Notes: generated by a model from the letters alone, not told the origin. DNA of 64,000 bases from Paenibacillus montanisoli (GCF_003268025.1 NZ_QLUW01000003.1:124001-188000); one strand, 5' to 3'; counted from the first letter of the stretch, positions 1 through 8,511 are shown. Program-made: numbers and translations.

Positions 1-1485
1 GGAGCGGGCAGTATCGGATTTACGCGGGGATTGCTGCGCGACCTGCTGTCGGTGCCGGAGTTCCGGGACATTGAGCTTGCGTTTACGGACATTAACGCGC
101 ACAACCTGGACATGGTCACCCAGCTGTGCCAACGAGACATTATCGAGAACGGGCTTCATATTCAGATCCAGTCGACGACGGATCGCCGCGAAGCGTTAAA
201 AGACGCTAAGTACGTGCTCACGGTCGTCCGGATCGGCGGCTTGGAGGCGTTCCAGCATGACGTCGACATTCCGCTGAAGTATGGCGTCGACCAATGCGTC
301 GGCGATACGCTGTGCGCCGGCGGCATTATGTACGGGCAGCGCGGCATCGCGGCGATGCTTGATATTTGCAAGGACATTCGCGAGGTGGCAAGGCCGGATG
401 TGCTGCTGCTGAACTACGCGAATCCGATGGCGATGCTCACTTGGGCCTGCAACAAATACGGCGGCGTGCGCACGATCGGGCTTTGCCATGGCGTTCAAGG
501 CGGTCACCATCAAATAGCGGCGGCGCTGGGACTGAAGAAGAAGGATATCGATATCATTTGCGCGGGCATCAACCATCAAACATGGTATGTTTCCGTGAAG
601 CATAACGGCGTCGATAAAACAGGCGAGCTGCTGGAGGCGTTCGAGAACCATCCGGAGTTTCAGAAGACGGAGAAGGTACGCATCGATATGCTGCGCAGAT
701 TCGGCTACTATTCGACGGAGTCGAACGGACATCTTAGCGAATATGTTCCGTGGTACCGTAAACGCGCGGACGAAATCAACGATTGGATCGATATGGGCTC
801 TTGGATCAACGGCGAGACCGGTGGTTACCTGCGGGTATGCACGGAAGGCCGCAATTGGTTCGAGACGGATTTCCCGAATTGGATGAAGGGCGACCCATAC
901 GTGTACAGCGCGGAGAAGCGCTCGGAAGAGCACGGCTCTTACATTATCGAAGGCTTGGAGACGGGGCGGCTGTACCGCGGACATTTCAACGTCGTGAATA
1001 ACGGGGTTATCTCGAACCTCCCGAACGATGCCATTATCGAGGCACCGGGTTATGTCGATGCGAACGGCATCAACATGCCGGTTGTCGGCGAATTGCCTCT
1101 GGGCTGCGCAGCCGTCTGCAACGTGAGTATCTCCGTGCAGCGTCTGGCTGTGGAGGCGGCCGTTCAAGGCGATGACAAGCTGCTTCGCCAGGCGATGATG
1201 ATGGACCCGCTTGTAGGCGCGGTTTGCAACCCGAAGGAAATTTGGCAGATGGTCGATGAGATGCTCGTGGCGCAAGAGAAATGGCTGCCTCAATACGCCG
1301 ATGCCATCGATAAGGCGAAGGAGCGTCTGGCGGCGGGCAATCTGATCCCGACGCGCAATGATTATAAAGGCGCGGCCCGTCTCAAGACGAAGACGGTTGA
1401 CGAGATGATGCAGGACCGCGAAGCGGCAACGCGCAATGCCGGCGAAGCCGATAAGGCGAAGGAGCGTCCGGCTGCGGCGCATTAA
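1..1485 (+). CDS. melA: GH4 family alpha-galactosidase/alpha-glucosidase (5' truncated by window)
   Basis: The frame is open from base 1 and begins inside the NAD-binding loop (GAGSIGFTRG), so only the first few codons lie outside the window; 494 residues are visible. The family (GH4, MelA/AglA type) hydrolyses alpha-glycosides by an NAD- and Mn-dependent oxidation/elimination mechanism in the cytoplasm. Visible family marks are the glycine-rich dinucleotide loop, the NYANPMAM segment, and the metal-binding Cys162-His163 (LCHG) and His192 (NHQTW) of the visible fragment. The C-terminal tail (DKAKERPAAAH) is low complexity and slightly longer than usual. A strong terminator follows directly. 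MelA-type alpha-galactosidase is the best guess; alpha-glucosidase or glucuronidase specificity cannot be excluded from sequence alone. Confidence 0.88.
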   Translation, partial: GAGSIGFTRGLLRDLLSVPEFRDIELAFTDINAHNLDMVTQLCQRDIIENGLHIQIQSTTDRREALKDAKYVLTVVRIGGLEAFQHDVDIPLKYGVDQCVGDTLCAGGIMYGQRGIAAMLDICKDIREVARPDVLLLNYANPMAMLTWACNKYGGVRTIGLCHGVQGGHHQIAAALGLKKKDIDIICAGINHQTWYVSVKHNGVDKTGELLEAFENHPEFQKTEKVRIDMLRRFGYYSTESNGHLSEYVPWYRKRADEINDWIDMGSWINGETGGYLRVCTEGRNWFETDFPNWMKGDPYVYSAEKRSEEHGSYIIEGLETGRLYRGHFNVVNNGVISNLPNDAIIEAPGYVDANGINMPVVGELPLGCAAVCNVSISVQRLAVEAAVQGDDKLLRQAMMMDPLVGAVCNPKEIWQMVDEMLVAQEKWLPQYADAIDKAKERLAAGNLIPTRNDYKGAARLKTKTVDEMMQDREAATRNAGEADKAKERPAAAH

Positions 1486-1494
1486 TGGCAAGAA

Positions 1495-1536
1495 GGGGAT
1501 CGAAGCACCGGCTGCGGTGTTTCGATCCCCTTTTTT
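1495..1536 (+). terminator. Rho-independent terminator of the GH4 gene
   Basis: Arms GGGGATCGAA and TTCGATCCCC flank a GC-rich apical hairpin (CACCGGCTGCGGTG) and are followed by six T residues. It starts 10 bases after the stop codon of the GH4 gene. The convergent pirin gene ends at 1542, so the structure probably separates both units. Confidence 0.9.
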
Positions 1537-1541
1537 ACGGA

Positions 1542-2318
1542 TTAGCGCTTCGGATAGAGCGGGTAGTCTACGGTAGTCGGCACATCAATCAGAATGAGCC
1601 GCAGCGGTGCGTCGCCGGATGCGGTAATAACCGCTTCTTGCGCTTCATCCGCTCTAGCGAGAATGAAGTCCTTGTGCTTGAACGATGTTTCTTTCGCATC
1701 CGGAGCTGCGTAGGTCCATGAGCCGTCTCCGCGGATCGCGAGCGCCGTCAATGTGCGACCGCCTGCGATCGGCTGCTTGAATTGCGCGCCAGGCTGCAGT
1801 TCGACATCCCACATAAGCGCATCCGCCGTAATGGAAATCGGGGATCCATAGCCCATGACCGTCTTCTTCGTATAGCCGGCCCCTTGCTCAAGCGGGAACT
1901 CTTCATGCTCATATTGGCTGTACGTAGGCTGTTGTTTGAGGGCTTCTTGAATGGAAGGCTCGAACCAGATTTGGAACCCTTCCATATCCGGACCGACGAA
2001 TCGCTCCTCGTGGCTAACGCCTGAACCTGTTTGCATAAGCTGCACTCCGCCGGAGCCTATGGTGCTCTTCGTGCCCAACGTATCGCCGTGCTCTGCTTTG
2101 CCGGCAACGACGTAAGTCATGATTTCAAAGGCCTGATGGGGATGCTGCGGAATATAACCTTCCTTCGGCGCATGCGCCCAAGCCCAGTAGAATAACGTGC
2201 TTACGCGTTTCACAACCGAGCCTTCACCGGGAAAGCCGATTGGCTTCTGCTCCGTAATTTTACCGCCGTCAAAAGCGCCTGTTGCTTGAAGAGTTGGACC
2301 GTATACGAGTGTTTGCAT
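1542..2318 (-). CDS. Pirin family protein (bicupin)
   Basis: The 258-residue product is a double cupin of the pirin family, a cytoplasmic metal-binding protein; some members have quercetin 2,3-dioxygenase activity. The metal-site motif HPHQAFE lies at residues 59-65, followed by the GSGVSHEE segment typical of the first cupin barrel. The ATG at 2318 is chosen because TTGGAGG sits 8 bases upstream; a longer reading would start inside that ribosome binding site. It lies 42 bases downstream of the doxX-like gene on the same strand, so the two are probably co-transcribed and possibly controlled by the neighbouring MarR regulator. Pirin-DoxX-MarR groups often respond to electrophile or oxidative stress, but that role here is inferred. 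Confidence 0.88.
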   Translation of the reverse strand: MQTLVYGPTLQATGAFDGGKITEQKPIGFPGEGSVVKRVSTLFYWAWAHAPKEGYIPQHPHQAFEIMTYVVAGKAEHGDTLGTKSTIGSGGVQLMQTGSGVSHEERFVGPDMEGFQIWFEPSIQEALKQQPTYSQYEHEEFPLEQGAGYTKKTVMGYGSPISITADALMWDVELQPGAQFKQPIAGGRTLTALAIRGDGSWTYAAPDAKETSFKHKDFILARADEAQEAVITASGDAPLRLILIDVPTTVDYPLYPKR

Positions 2319-2360
2319 GTGAATGACCTCCAATTATTATTTTATTAGAATGTTATCGGA

Positions 2361-2750
2361 TCAGCCGATTGCGTATTCGCCGGCGCCGACAAGTGCCAAA
2401 CCGATTGCGACTGCGATAAGGACAACATTATATTCCATGCCGTTTGCGGTAATCCAATAGCCGTTCTTGCGGTGCACCGATACGATGGCGCCAAGCATGG
2501 TAAGCACGATCAAAGCAGCGGCGATCGGCATCCAGAAGCCGAGAGCGAAGAGCAGCCCGCCGATGAGTTCTGCAAGACCGGCTGCAAGCGCCATAGCAAC
2601 GCCGGGTTTAAGACCGATGGAATCCATCCAGCCGCCCGTGCCTTTAAGTCCGTAGCCGCCAAACCATCCGAACAGCTTCTGAGCACCATGACCCATAAAC
2701 GTCAAACCGACAACCAAGCGAATAATCAACAAACCAAGCGCAATACTCAT
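2361..2750 (-). CDS. DoxX family membrane protein
   Basis: This 129-residue protein has four hydrophobic segments and the DoxX pattern: RLVVGLTFMGHGAQKLFGWFGG near the start and a GLAELIGGLLFALG helix in the middle. DoxX proteins sit in the cytoplasmic membrane; in Bacillus and Staphylococcus the MhqP/CatD-type members are induced by quinones and other electrophiles, though the biochemical activity is poorly defined. ATG 2750 is chosen because CAGGAGG stands 9 bases upstream; the TTG two codons earlier is too close to that site. The promoter region holds a 14-bp perfect palindrome at 2785-2798 that resembles one upstream of the adjacent marR-type gene, suggesting repression by that protein. 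Confidence 0.87.
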   Translation of the reverse strand: MSIALGLLIIRLVVGLTFMGHGAQKLFGWFGGYGLKGTGGWMDSIGLKPGVAMALAAGLAELIGGLLFALGFWMPIAAALIVLTMLGAIVSVHRKNGYWITANGMEYNVVLIAVAIGLALVGAGEYAIG

Positions 2751-2784
2751 GATCAAATTCCTCCTGTTAATTATATATTAAGTT

Positions 2785-2798
2785 TCTTAAATTTAAGA
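2785..2798. promoter_or_regulatory. Palindromic operator candidate upstream of the doxX-like gene
   Basis: TCTTAAATTTAAGA is a perfect 14-bp palindrome in the intergenic space between the doxX-like gene and the marR-type gene. It shares its half-site (TCTTAA) with the palindrome at 3324-3341 upstream of the marR-type gene. The shape recalls MhqR-type operators of Bacillus, which are AT-rich inverted repeats. Binding is inferred. Confidence 0.6.
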
Positions 2799-2839
2799 TA
2801 TCGGATGATAAAAGAGCGCCGCTTCGACCGGTTGCCGAC

Positions 2840-3283
2840 CTAGGTGAAGCTGCTCTGCGCGGCGATGCCGAGCTTCTTGAGCAGATGAATGGCCTGCTCG
2901 CGTTCCTCGGGCGACAATCCGCTGACTGCATTCGCGATGACCTCGCGGTGACGGGGGAATATTTCATCGAGAAACTGTCTGCCTTGCTCGGTGATTTCCG
3001 CGTAGATGACCCGGCGGTCCGTCGGGCAAGCTTTGCGCTGTGCCAGCCCTTTACCCGCCAGCTTATCGATGACGTACGTAATGTTGCCGCTTGTCATAAG
3101 AATCTTCTCGCCGATCTGCTGCAGCGGCTGCTCGCCCTTATGGTAGAGAAGCTCAAGCACACCGAATTCCGTCGGATTAAGTCCGGACTTACGAATATCT
3201 TGATGCACGTGAGCCGTTACCCATTGATGCGCTCTGGACAATATAATGAAGAGATGCAGTTCCTGATCGTATTCGTGCAGCAT
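2840..3283 (-). CDS. MarR family transcriptional regulator
   Basis: The 147-residue product has the MarR winged-helix core: LNPTEFGVLELLYHKGEQP, the recognition region GEKILMTSGNITYVIDKL, and the wing QRKACPTDRRVIYAEITEQG. It is a cytoplasmic dimeric repressor, closest in layout to the MhqR/OhrR group, but no redox-active N-terminal Cys is seen, which argues against OhrR. ATG 3283 is chosen because GAGGTG lies 6 bases upstream; the longer open frame would add about 37 residues that include the operator region. It reads in the same direction as the doxX-like and pirin genes, and an 18-bp palindrome at 3324-3341 lies in its own promoter region, which implies autoregulation. Confidence 0.9.
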   Translation of the reverse strand: MLHEYDQELHLFIILSRAHQWVTAHVHQDIRKSGLNPTEFGVLELLYHKGEQPLQQIGEKILMTSGNITYVIDKLAGKGLAQRKACPTDRRVIYAEITEQGRQFLDEIFPRHREVIANAVSGLSPEEREQAIHLLKKLGIAAQSSFT

Positions 3284-3323
3284 AGCTTTCACCTCGTTTC
3301 GCGTCATGAATCTTGATATCAAA

Positions 3324-3341
3324 TATCTTAATTTAAAGATA
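3324..3341. promoter_or_regulatory. Palindromic operator candidate upstream of the marR-type gene
   Basis: TATCTTAATTTAAAGATA has perfect 6-bp arms (TATCTT/AAGATA) around an AT core and begins 40 bases upstream of the chosen start codon. A second short palindrome, TTGATATCAA, is adjacent at 3313-3322. The half-site resembles the one at 2785-2798, so one regulator could bind both promoters. Confidence 0.6.
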
Positions 3342-3465
3342 AATGATTTTAAAACAAATGTCAAGCAGTTCATTCGAATAAGATGTTCAGGCATGTACAG
3401 TGCTTTTCTGATTGCAAATGGCTACATATTATATAGAAGGAATTTTTTAAAATTCGGCCAAAGAG

Positions 3466-3493
3466 AAGGCTGAAGCCCTTGTGCTTCAGCCTT
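3466..3493 (-). terminator. Terminator after the spore lipoprotein gene
   Basis: Arms AAGGCTGAAG and CTTCAGCCTT form a 10-bp perfect stem with an 8-base loop, just beyond the stop codon of the convergently read YhcN-type gene. The T-run on the minus strand is weak (CTCTTT). Confidence 0.7.
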
Positions 3494-3499
3494 TATCCA

Positions 3500-4246
3500 T
3501 TATTGCTGTTTCATGCGAACTCGATCCCGATGAACATCCAATGGCCGCGGAAGCACATCGCCGCCTGCGAATTCGTGCTTCACCAGGACGTTAAAGGAGG
3601 ATGTCAACGGCTTTAAGGAACGGCCTGCCCAAGCTTCTTGCGCATACTGCACCATGTAGTTGTTGAAGTCCCTGCTTGCCGAGATATGAACTTCTTGAAC
3701 GGCGGGAGCCAGCTTACGAATATGAACGGCAATCGTCTGCTTGAGCTCACCTGATATTTGATTATGATCGTTGATGGTGAGCGTGGAATTGTACGGCGTC
3801 GCCACACGCTGGTTATTCCAGTAAGGGCTGCCGTTGTCCACATTATAGACGCCTTCTTTCGTACCGCCGTTGTTTTGCTCATTCTCCTTAGGGCCTCCCG
3901 ATTTGCGGGTGCCTGTAGCCGTCCAATCCGTCGTGATCGCAACGTAGGCATTCTTGTCGGTGAGCATGACCAAAGCATTGGCAACGCCGTTAATACTGGC
4001 AACATCATGGGAAAGCGGAGAGCTGTATTCAAACCAGGCGTTATCATGCTGTCCGGGCAATCCGCTCATCGTGCCGTACATCCGGCTGCCGAGCATCTTA
4101 GGATCGCCTTTCTTCTTACTGCCGTAATCGAACGTGCTGTTCTGAACGTGGCGCTCATAATTGCAGCCGCTAAGAATGAGAACGGAAAGCATGACTGCCG
4201 AGGCCATCAACATGAGAAATGAACGATAAGCTGCTCGCTTTTTCAT
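3500..4246 (-). CDS. YhcN/YlaJ family sporulation lipoprotein
   Basis: The 248-residue protein starts with a basic N-region and a hydrophobic stretch ending in the lipobox LSGC (Cys28), so it should be lipidated and membrane anchored. The remainder carries the YhcN/YlaJ pattern: repeated segments on voltage-like NAYVAI and a C-terminal IRKLAPAVQEVHISASRDF block. Family members are made in the forespore and found in the inner spore membrane of Bacillus. ATG 4246 has AAAGGAG at proper spacing. Upstream lies a sigma-G-like promoter (4277-4305), which fits forespore expression. Its C-terminal tail, rich in Arg, Asp and Val, has no recognisable domain. Function beyond spore association is unknown. 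Confidence 0.82.
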   Translation of the reverse strand: MKKRAAYRSFLMLMASAVMLSVLILSGCNYERHVQNSTFDYGSKKKGDPKMLGSRMYGTMSGLPGQHDNAWFEYSSPLSHDVASINGVANALVMLTDKNAYVAITTDWTATGTRKSGGPKENEQNNGGTKEGVYNVDNGSPYWNNQRVATPYNSTLTINDHNQISGELKQTIAVHIRKLAPAVQEVHISASRDFNNYMVQYAQEAWAGRSLKPLTSSFNVLVKHEFAGGDVLPRPLDVHRDRVRMKQQ

Positions 4247-4276
4247 TAAGGGTAGCTCCTTTCATTATCTTAGCTT

Positions 4277-4305
4277 TAGGATGGGCTGGCGGAAAGCAAA
4301 TATGC
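4277..4305 (-). promoter_or_regulatory. Sigma-G/F-like forespore promoter
   Basis: On the minus strand GCATA (plus-strand 4301-4305) is followed after 17 bases by CATCCTA (4277-4283). This fits the forespore consensus GYATR and CATnMTA closely, and lies about 30 bases upstream of the lipoprotein start codon. Confidence 0.6.
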
Positions 4306-4455
4306 ATGCCGTTGCGATACATAAAGAACCATGGTTTTTGCACACAATGAAGGATAGACATGGTGATCCAAAAACGCAAAATGGCAAGCGGAAAAAACGA
4401 GAAAACATGCGATTTTACTGAGTTTGAGAACAATTTGTGAACACGTCTGGGAAGA

Positions 4456-4484
4456 TTGACAATTAGCACCTTCAACTTTATATT
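4456..4484 (+). promoter_or_regulatory. Sigma-A promoter of the caa3 oxidase operon
   Basis: TTGACA at 4456-4461, a 17-base spacer and TATATT at 4479-4484 make a near-consensus vegetative promoter 112 bases upstream of ctaC. The rest of the 4247-4595 gap, 349 bases, holds the divergent forespore promoter and no convincing gene; short minus-strand frames there have no ribosome binding site. Confidence 0.8.
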
Positions 4485-4595
4485 TAATAAAGTGATTAGA
4501 TTGCACAAATTGTCTACACATCTAGGAATTCACGCAGATGCCGCTTTTTGCGCCATCTACGGCAGCTGCGAAAACGTAAAAAGTGGGGTTGATTG

Positions 4596-5639
4596 ATGAT
4601 GAATCGGTGGCACGTTCTAAAACGGCTTATGCCGCTTCTAGCCGGAATGGTGTTGCTGCTGTCAGCTTGCGGACGAGCTGACTTGTCGACGCTTAGACCG
4701 CAAGGGCCGGTTGCCGAAGAACAGTTCGGACTAATGAAATTAACGATCTTGATCATGGTCTTGGTCGTTGTGATCGTTTTCGCGATTGCAGTTTACGTTA
4801 TTATTCGCTTTCGCCGCCGTCCTGGCGACAAATCGATCCCTGCACAAGTGGAAGGGAATCACAAACTGGAGATTATTTGGACAGTCATTCCAATTATCTT
4901 GCTGATCATCCTCGGCGTACCGACTGTTAAGTCTGTGTTCGGTCTCGCAAAGGATTACACGAAGGATCCGAATGCAGTACAAGTTAAAGTAACGGCTCAC
5001 CAGTACTGGTGGGAGTTTGAATATCCGAACTTGGGCGTGAAAACGGCGCAAGAGCTGATGATTCCTAACGATGCGATAATTTCCATCGAGGCAAAAACAG
5101 CTGACGTGCTTCACTCCTTCTGGATTCCATCCCTTGCCGGCAAAATAGACACAAACCCGGGCGGCAACGTGAACGTGATGTACTTCGAAGCGCCGAAGAC
5201 CGGCGTTTATCTGGGTAAGTGCGCCGAGCTTTGCGGACCTTCCCACTCATTGATGGATTTCAAAGTGAAAGTCGTTGACCGCGCTTCGTTCGATCGCTGG
5301 GTAGCGGCGATGAAGAACCCGGTTGCGCTTCCTGCGGATGCAGAAGTTGCGGAACTGCTTAACAAACAATGCTTGTCCTGCCACGCGATCGGCGGTAACG
5401 GCGGACCTGCATTCCCGAACCTGACTGGTATCGGAAGCCGCGAATCGGTTGCCGGCATTCTGATGAATACGGATCAGCCGCAATATAAGAACGAAGGCAC
5501 GGTTAAGGACAACCTGATCAAGTGGATCGAAGATCCGCAAGCGGTAAAACCGGGCACGCTGATGCCGAAGGTTGACCTGACGAAAGAGCAAATCGAAGCC
5601 ATCTCCGATTACTTGGCGGGCTTGAAACTAGAATATTAA
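4596..5639 (+). CDS. ctaC: Cytochrome c oxidase subunit II, caa3 type (CuA plus cytochrome c domain)
   Basis: Subunit II accepts electrons for the terminal oxidase on the outer face of the membrane. The 347-residue product has a lipobox (LLLSACG), two transmembrane helices (about 48-70 and 90-110), the HQYWWEFEYPN aromatic strip, and the CuA ligands in C209-AEL-C213-GPSHSLM. A C-terminal cytochrome c domain with heme motif C259-LSC-H263 and distal GTLMPKVDL marks it as caa3 type, so soluble cytochrome c is not needed. TTG, ATG, ATG occur in a row at 4593-4601; ATG 4596 fits GTGGGG best. It heads ctaC-D-E-F-G, which supplies all structural subunits. Confidence 0.95.
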   Translation: MMNRWHVLKRLMPLLAGMVLLLSACGRADLSTLRPQGPVAEEQFGLMKLTILIMVLVVVIVFAIAVYVIIRFRRRPGDKSIPAQVEGNHKLEIIWTVIPIILLIILGVPTVKSVFGLAKDYTKDPNAVQVKVTAHQYWWEFEYPNLGVKTAQELMIPNDAIISIEAKTADVLHSFWIPSLAGKIDTNPGGNVNVMYFEAPKTGVYLGKCAELCGPSHSLMDFKVKVVDRASFDRWVAAMKNPVALPADAEVAELLNKQCLSCHAIGGNGGPAFPNLTGIGSRESVAGILMNTDQPQYKNEGTVKDNLIKWIEDPQAVKPGTLMPKVDLTKEQIEAISDYLAGLKLEY

Positions 5640-5668
5640 TTACTTGCGGAATAAAGGAGGTACCCACT

Positions 5669-7561
5669 TTGGCTCACGGACATGCGGTTAAACGGTATAG
5701 CGGCCTAATGGATTGGCTTACGACCGTTGACCATAAAAAAATCGGCATTCTGTATCTGCTGGCAGGCGGATTCTTCTTCCTGGTTGGCGGATTGGAAGCA
5801 TTGCTGATTCGGATCCAGCTATGGAAGCCGTTAAATGATTTTGTAGCGGCGCACACGTTCAACGAATTGTTGACGATGCACGGTACAACGATGATCTTCC
5901 TTGCGGCGATGCCGATGATTTTTGCGCTAATGAACGCGATCGTGCCTTTGCAAATCGGCGCGCGGGACGTTGCTTTCCCGTTCGTTAACGCGATCGGTTT
6001 CTGGACATTCTTCGCGGGCGGCGTTCTGTTGAATGTCAGCTGGTTCGCCGGCGGTGCTCCGGATGCGGGCTGGACTGCTTACGCGCCGCTTTCGACACCG
6101 ACATATAGTACAACGCACGGTCTAGATTATTATGTTATCGGTCTTCAAATTGCCGGTATCGGAACATTGGTTGGCGGCATTAACTTCTTGGTTACGATCA
6201 TCAACATGCGTGCGCCTGGCATGAGCTTCATGCGTATGCCGATGTTCACTTGGACATCGTTTATTACATCGGCGCTGATCCTGTTCGCTTTCCCTGCTCT
6301 GGCAGTAGGTCTGGCTGCAATGATGTTCGACCGTCTATTTAGCGGTAACTTCTTTGAACCGACCAATGGCGGTAATGCAGTACTCTGGGAGCATATCTTC
6401 TGGATTTTCGGACATCCTGAGGTTTACATTCTGATCTTGCCTGCTTTCGGCGTTATCTCCGAGGTTATCAGTACGTTCTCGCGTAAACGGTTGTTCGGTT
6501 ACAGCTCCATGGTATTCGCTACGGTGCTGATCGGCTTTCTCGGCTTCATGGTTTGGGCGCATCACATGTTCACGACGGGTCTTGGACCGGTTGCGAACGC
6601 ATTGTTCTCCATTGCGACAATGTTGATCGCCGTACCTACAGGTATTAAAATCTTCAACTGGCTGTTCACGATGTGGGGCGGTTCGATCCGTTTCACTACG
6701 GCTAACCTGTTCGCAATCGGCTTCGTTCCGACGTTCGTTATGGGCGGCGTAACAGGCGTTATGCTTGCTGCAGCGCCTGCAGACTTTCAATATCACGATT
6801 CGTACTTTGTCGTAGCTCACTTCCACTACGTCATCGTTGGTGGTCTGATTTTGGGCGTGTTCGCCGGCCTGTTCTATTGGTGGCCAAAAATGTTCGGTCG
6901 CATGCTTGATGAGACACTCGGCAAATTCTGCTTCTGGACATTCTATATCGGTTTCCATCTGACGTTCTTCGTACAGCACTTCCTCGGTTTGATGGGGATG
7001 CCGCGCCGCGTTTGGACGTACCTGGACGGTTTGGGCTTCAACAACCTGAACTTGATCAGTACAATCGGCGCAATCCTGATGGGAATTGGCACGATTGCAT
7101 TCTTGCTCAACGTCGTTATTACGGCGCTTAAGCCTAAAAATGCCAGCAACGATCCGTGGGAAGACGGCCGTACGTTGGAATGGACGATTTCGTCTCCTGC
7201 TCCTGAGTACAACTTCCTGCAAACGCCGCTTGTTCGCGGTTATGACGCATTCTGGAAAGAAAAAATGGAAGGCAAAAAAGCAATGGTTCCGGCTGAGCCG
7301 ATTGGACCGATTCACATGCCTTCGCCTTCGATTCTGCCGTTCGTAATGTCGGTCGGTTTGTTTATCGCCGGTTTGGGCTTCATGTACGCAAAAGGCGATT
7401 ATGGTACCGGCATTTGGGCGAGCATTCTCAATAACCATATTCTCGCGATCTTCGGATTGGCGATCACGCTCGGTTGTATGTTCTTGCGTTCGGTGTATGA
7501 CGATCATGGCTTCCATATCGAACCGGATGAGCTGCATGGCGATAAGGGGGTAAAAGCATGA
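5669..7561 (+). CDS. ctaD: Cytochrome c oxidase subunit I, caa3 type
   Basis: This 630-residue integral membrane protein is the catalytic subunit that holds the low-spin heme and the heme-CuB site and pumps protons. Visible marks are the low-spin heme ligand segment TMHGTTMIF, the CuB/tyrosine motif HPEVYILILPAFG, the HHMFTTG pair of His ligands, and the heme-ligand segment HFHYVIVGG. About 13-14 hydrophobic helices are present, the last two following a long loop, which is usual for Bacillales CtaD. Translation starts at TTG 5669, fixed by AAAGGAGG 8 bases upstream; no ATG is available before residue 14. It overlaps ctaE by four bases. Confidence 0.96.
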   Translation: MAHGHAVKRYSGLMDWLTTVDHKKIGILYLLAGGFFFLVGGLEALLIRIQLWKPLNDFVAAHTFNELLTMHGTTMIFLAAMPMIFALMNAIVPLQIGARDVAFPFVNAIGFWTFFAGGVLLNVSWFAGGAPDAGWTAYAPLSTPTYSTTHGLDYYVIGLQIAGIGTLVGGINFLVTIINMRAPGMSFMRMPMFTWTSFITSALILFAFPALAVGLAAMMFDRLFSGNFFEPTNGGNAVLWEHIFWIFGHPEVYILILPAFGVISEVISTFSRKRLFGYSSMVFATVLIGFLGFMVWAHHMFTTGLGPVANALFSIATMLIAVPTGIKIFNWLFTMWGGSIRFTTANLFAIGFVPTFVMGGVTGVMLAAAPADFQYHDSYFVVAHFHYVIVGGLILGVFAGLFYWWPKMFGRMLDETLGKFCFWTFYIGFHLTFFVQHFLGLMGMPRRVWTYLDGLGFNNLNLISTIGAILMGIGTIAFLLNVVITALKPKNASNDPWEDGRTLEWTISSPAPEYNFLQTPLVRGYDAFWKEKMEGKKAMVPAEPIGPIHMPSPSILPFVMSVGLFIAGLGFMYAKGDYGTGIWASILNNHILAIFGLAITLGCMFLRSVYDDHGFHIEPDELHGDKGVKA

Positions 7562-8178
7562 GCGGACATACGCACGTAGACGGCCATCTCCCTCATGAGC
7601 CGGAAAAAGCAACACTCGAGGGCCGCAATAAAGTTCTTGGCTTCTGGCTTTTCCTCGGCGGCGAAACAGTATTGTTCGGTACGCTATTCTCGGCGTTTCT
7701 GGCACTTCGTCACCAAGTTGGAGACGGCAATCCGACTCCAATGGAATTGTTCGATCTGAAAATCGTAGCGCTTGCGACGTTCATCTTGTTGACTTCCTCG
7801 CTAACAAGCGTGTTCGCGATCCAGTCGATGCACACGAACAAAGTGAAACCGATGATTTGGTGGTTAATTATTACAGTTCTATTCGGCCTTGCGTTCTTGG
7901 GCCTAGAGATTTATGAGTTTTACCACTACGTTCACGAAGGACATAAGTTCTCGACGAGCGCATTCAGTACATCGTTCTACACGCTTGTCGGCTTCCACGG
8001 TGCCCACGTATTTTTCGGGGTTCTCTGGATTTCGATTCTGATCGCGCAAATCTTCAAAAAAGGCTTGAATGTAGTTACGGCTCCTAAGGTATATGTTGCC
8101 GGTATGTACTGGCACTTTATCGACGTCGTGTGGGTTTTCATCTTCACCGTCGTTTACTTGATGGGAAAGGTGGGCTAA
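7558..8178 (+). CDS. ctaE: Cytochrome c oxidase subunit III
   Basis: The 206-residue protein has five predicted transmembrane helices and the subunit III signature GFHGAHVFFGVLW followed by YWHFIDVVWVFIFTVVY. It stabilises subunit I in the membrane. The start ATG overlaps the ctaD stop in an ATGA junction, indicating translational coupling, with AAGGGGG inside the end of ctaD as ribosome binding site. Length is normal for Bacillales. Confidence 0.95.
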   Translation: MSGHTHVDGHLPHEPEKATLEGRNKVLGFWLFLGGETVLFGTLFSAFLALRHQVGDGNPTPMELFDLKIVALATFILLTSSLTSVFAIQSMHTNKVKPMIWWLIITVLFGLAFLGLEIYEFYHYVHEGHKFSTSAFSTSFYTLVGFHGAHVFFGVLWISILIAQIFKKGLNVVTAPKVYVAGMYWHFIDVVWVFIFTVVYLMGKVG

Positions 8179-8181
8179 CGA

Positions 8182-8496
8182 ATGGCCAATCAACATTCCG
8201 CTGCGGAGGAGAAGAAGCATCACAAGCATGAAGGACCGAAGAAGCATATTATTGCTTTCATCTTTTCGATCCTTCTGACGGTTATCGCGTTTGCAATGGT
8301 AGCCGCAGGCGAGATCAACACCACGTTCATTTATTTCATGCTGGTATTGATGGCGATTCTGCAAGTCTTCGTTCAAATGGGCTTCTGGATGCACATGAAA
8401 GACCGCGGTCACGTTTTCCCGATCGTAGGCATTTTGTCCGGCGTAGTCATTGTGTTCACGATTGTCATCATGGCCGAATACTGGGCTTGGTGGTAA
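8182..8496 (+). CDS. ctaF: Cytochrome c oxidase subunit IV (CtaF)
   Basis: This small 104-residue membrane protein has a His/Lys-rich cytoplasmic N-terminus and three hydrophobic helices, with the QVFVQMGFWMHMKDRGH segment typical of prokaryotic subunit IV. It begins three bases after ctaE, with a GGTGGG-like site in the end of that gene. It is an accessory subunit of the oxidase; no catalytic residues are expected. A weak hairpin at 8512-8545 may lower transcription into ctaG. Confidence 0.92.
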   Translation: MANQHSAAEEKKHHKHEGPKKHIIAFIFSILLTVIAFAMVAAGEINTTFIYFMLVLMAILQVFVQMGFWMHMKDRGHVFPIVGILSGVVIVFTIVIMAEYWAWW

Positions 8497-8511
8497 TAAG
8501 ATTATAAATTG

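Noticed and set aside
196-1491. Long minus-strand open frame of 431 codons opposite the GH4 gene
   Set aside because: High-GC shadow; Arg/His-rich, no ribosome binding site, and the plus strand encodes a clear GH4 enzyme.
4170-4521. Minus-strand frames of 81-112 codons in the gap before ctaC
   Set aside because: No RBS, overlap with two promoters, and no recognisable sequence.
6335-7741. 468-codon minus-strand frame opposite ctaD
   Set aside because: Shadow of ctaD, with unusual composition (many Arg, Glu, Asn, His, Gln) and no start signals.
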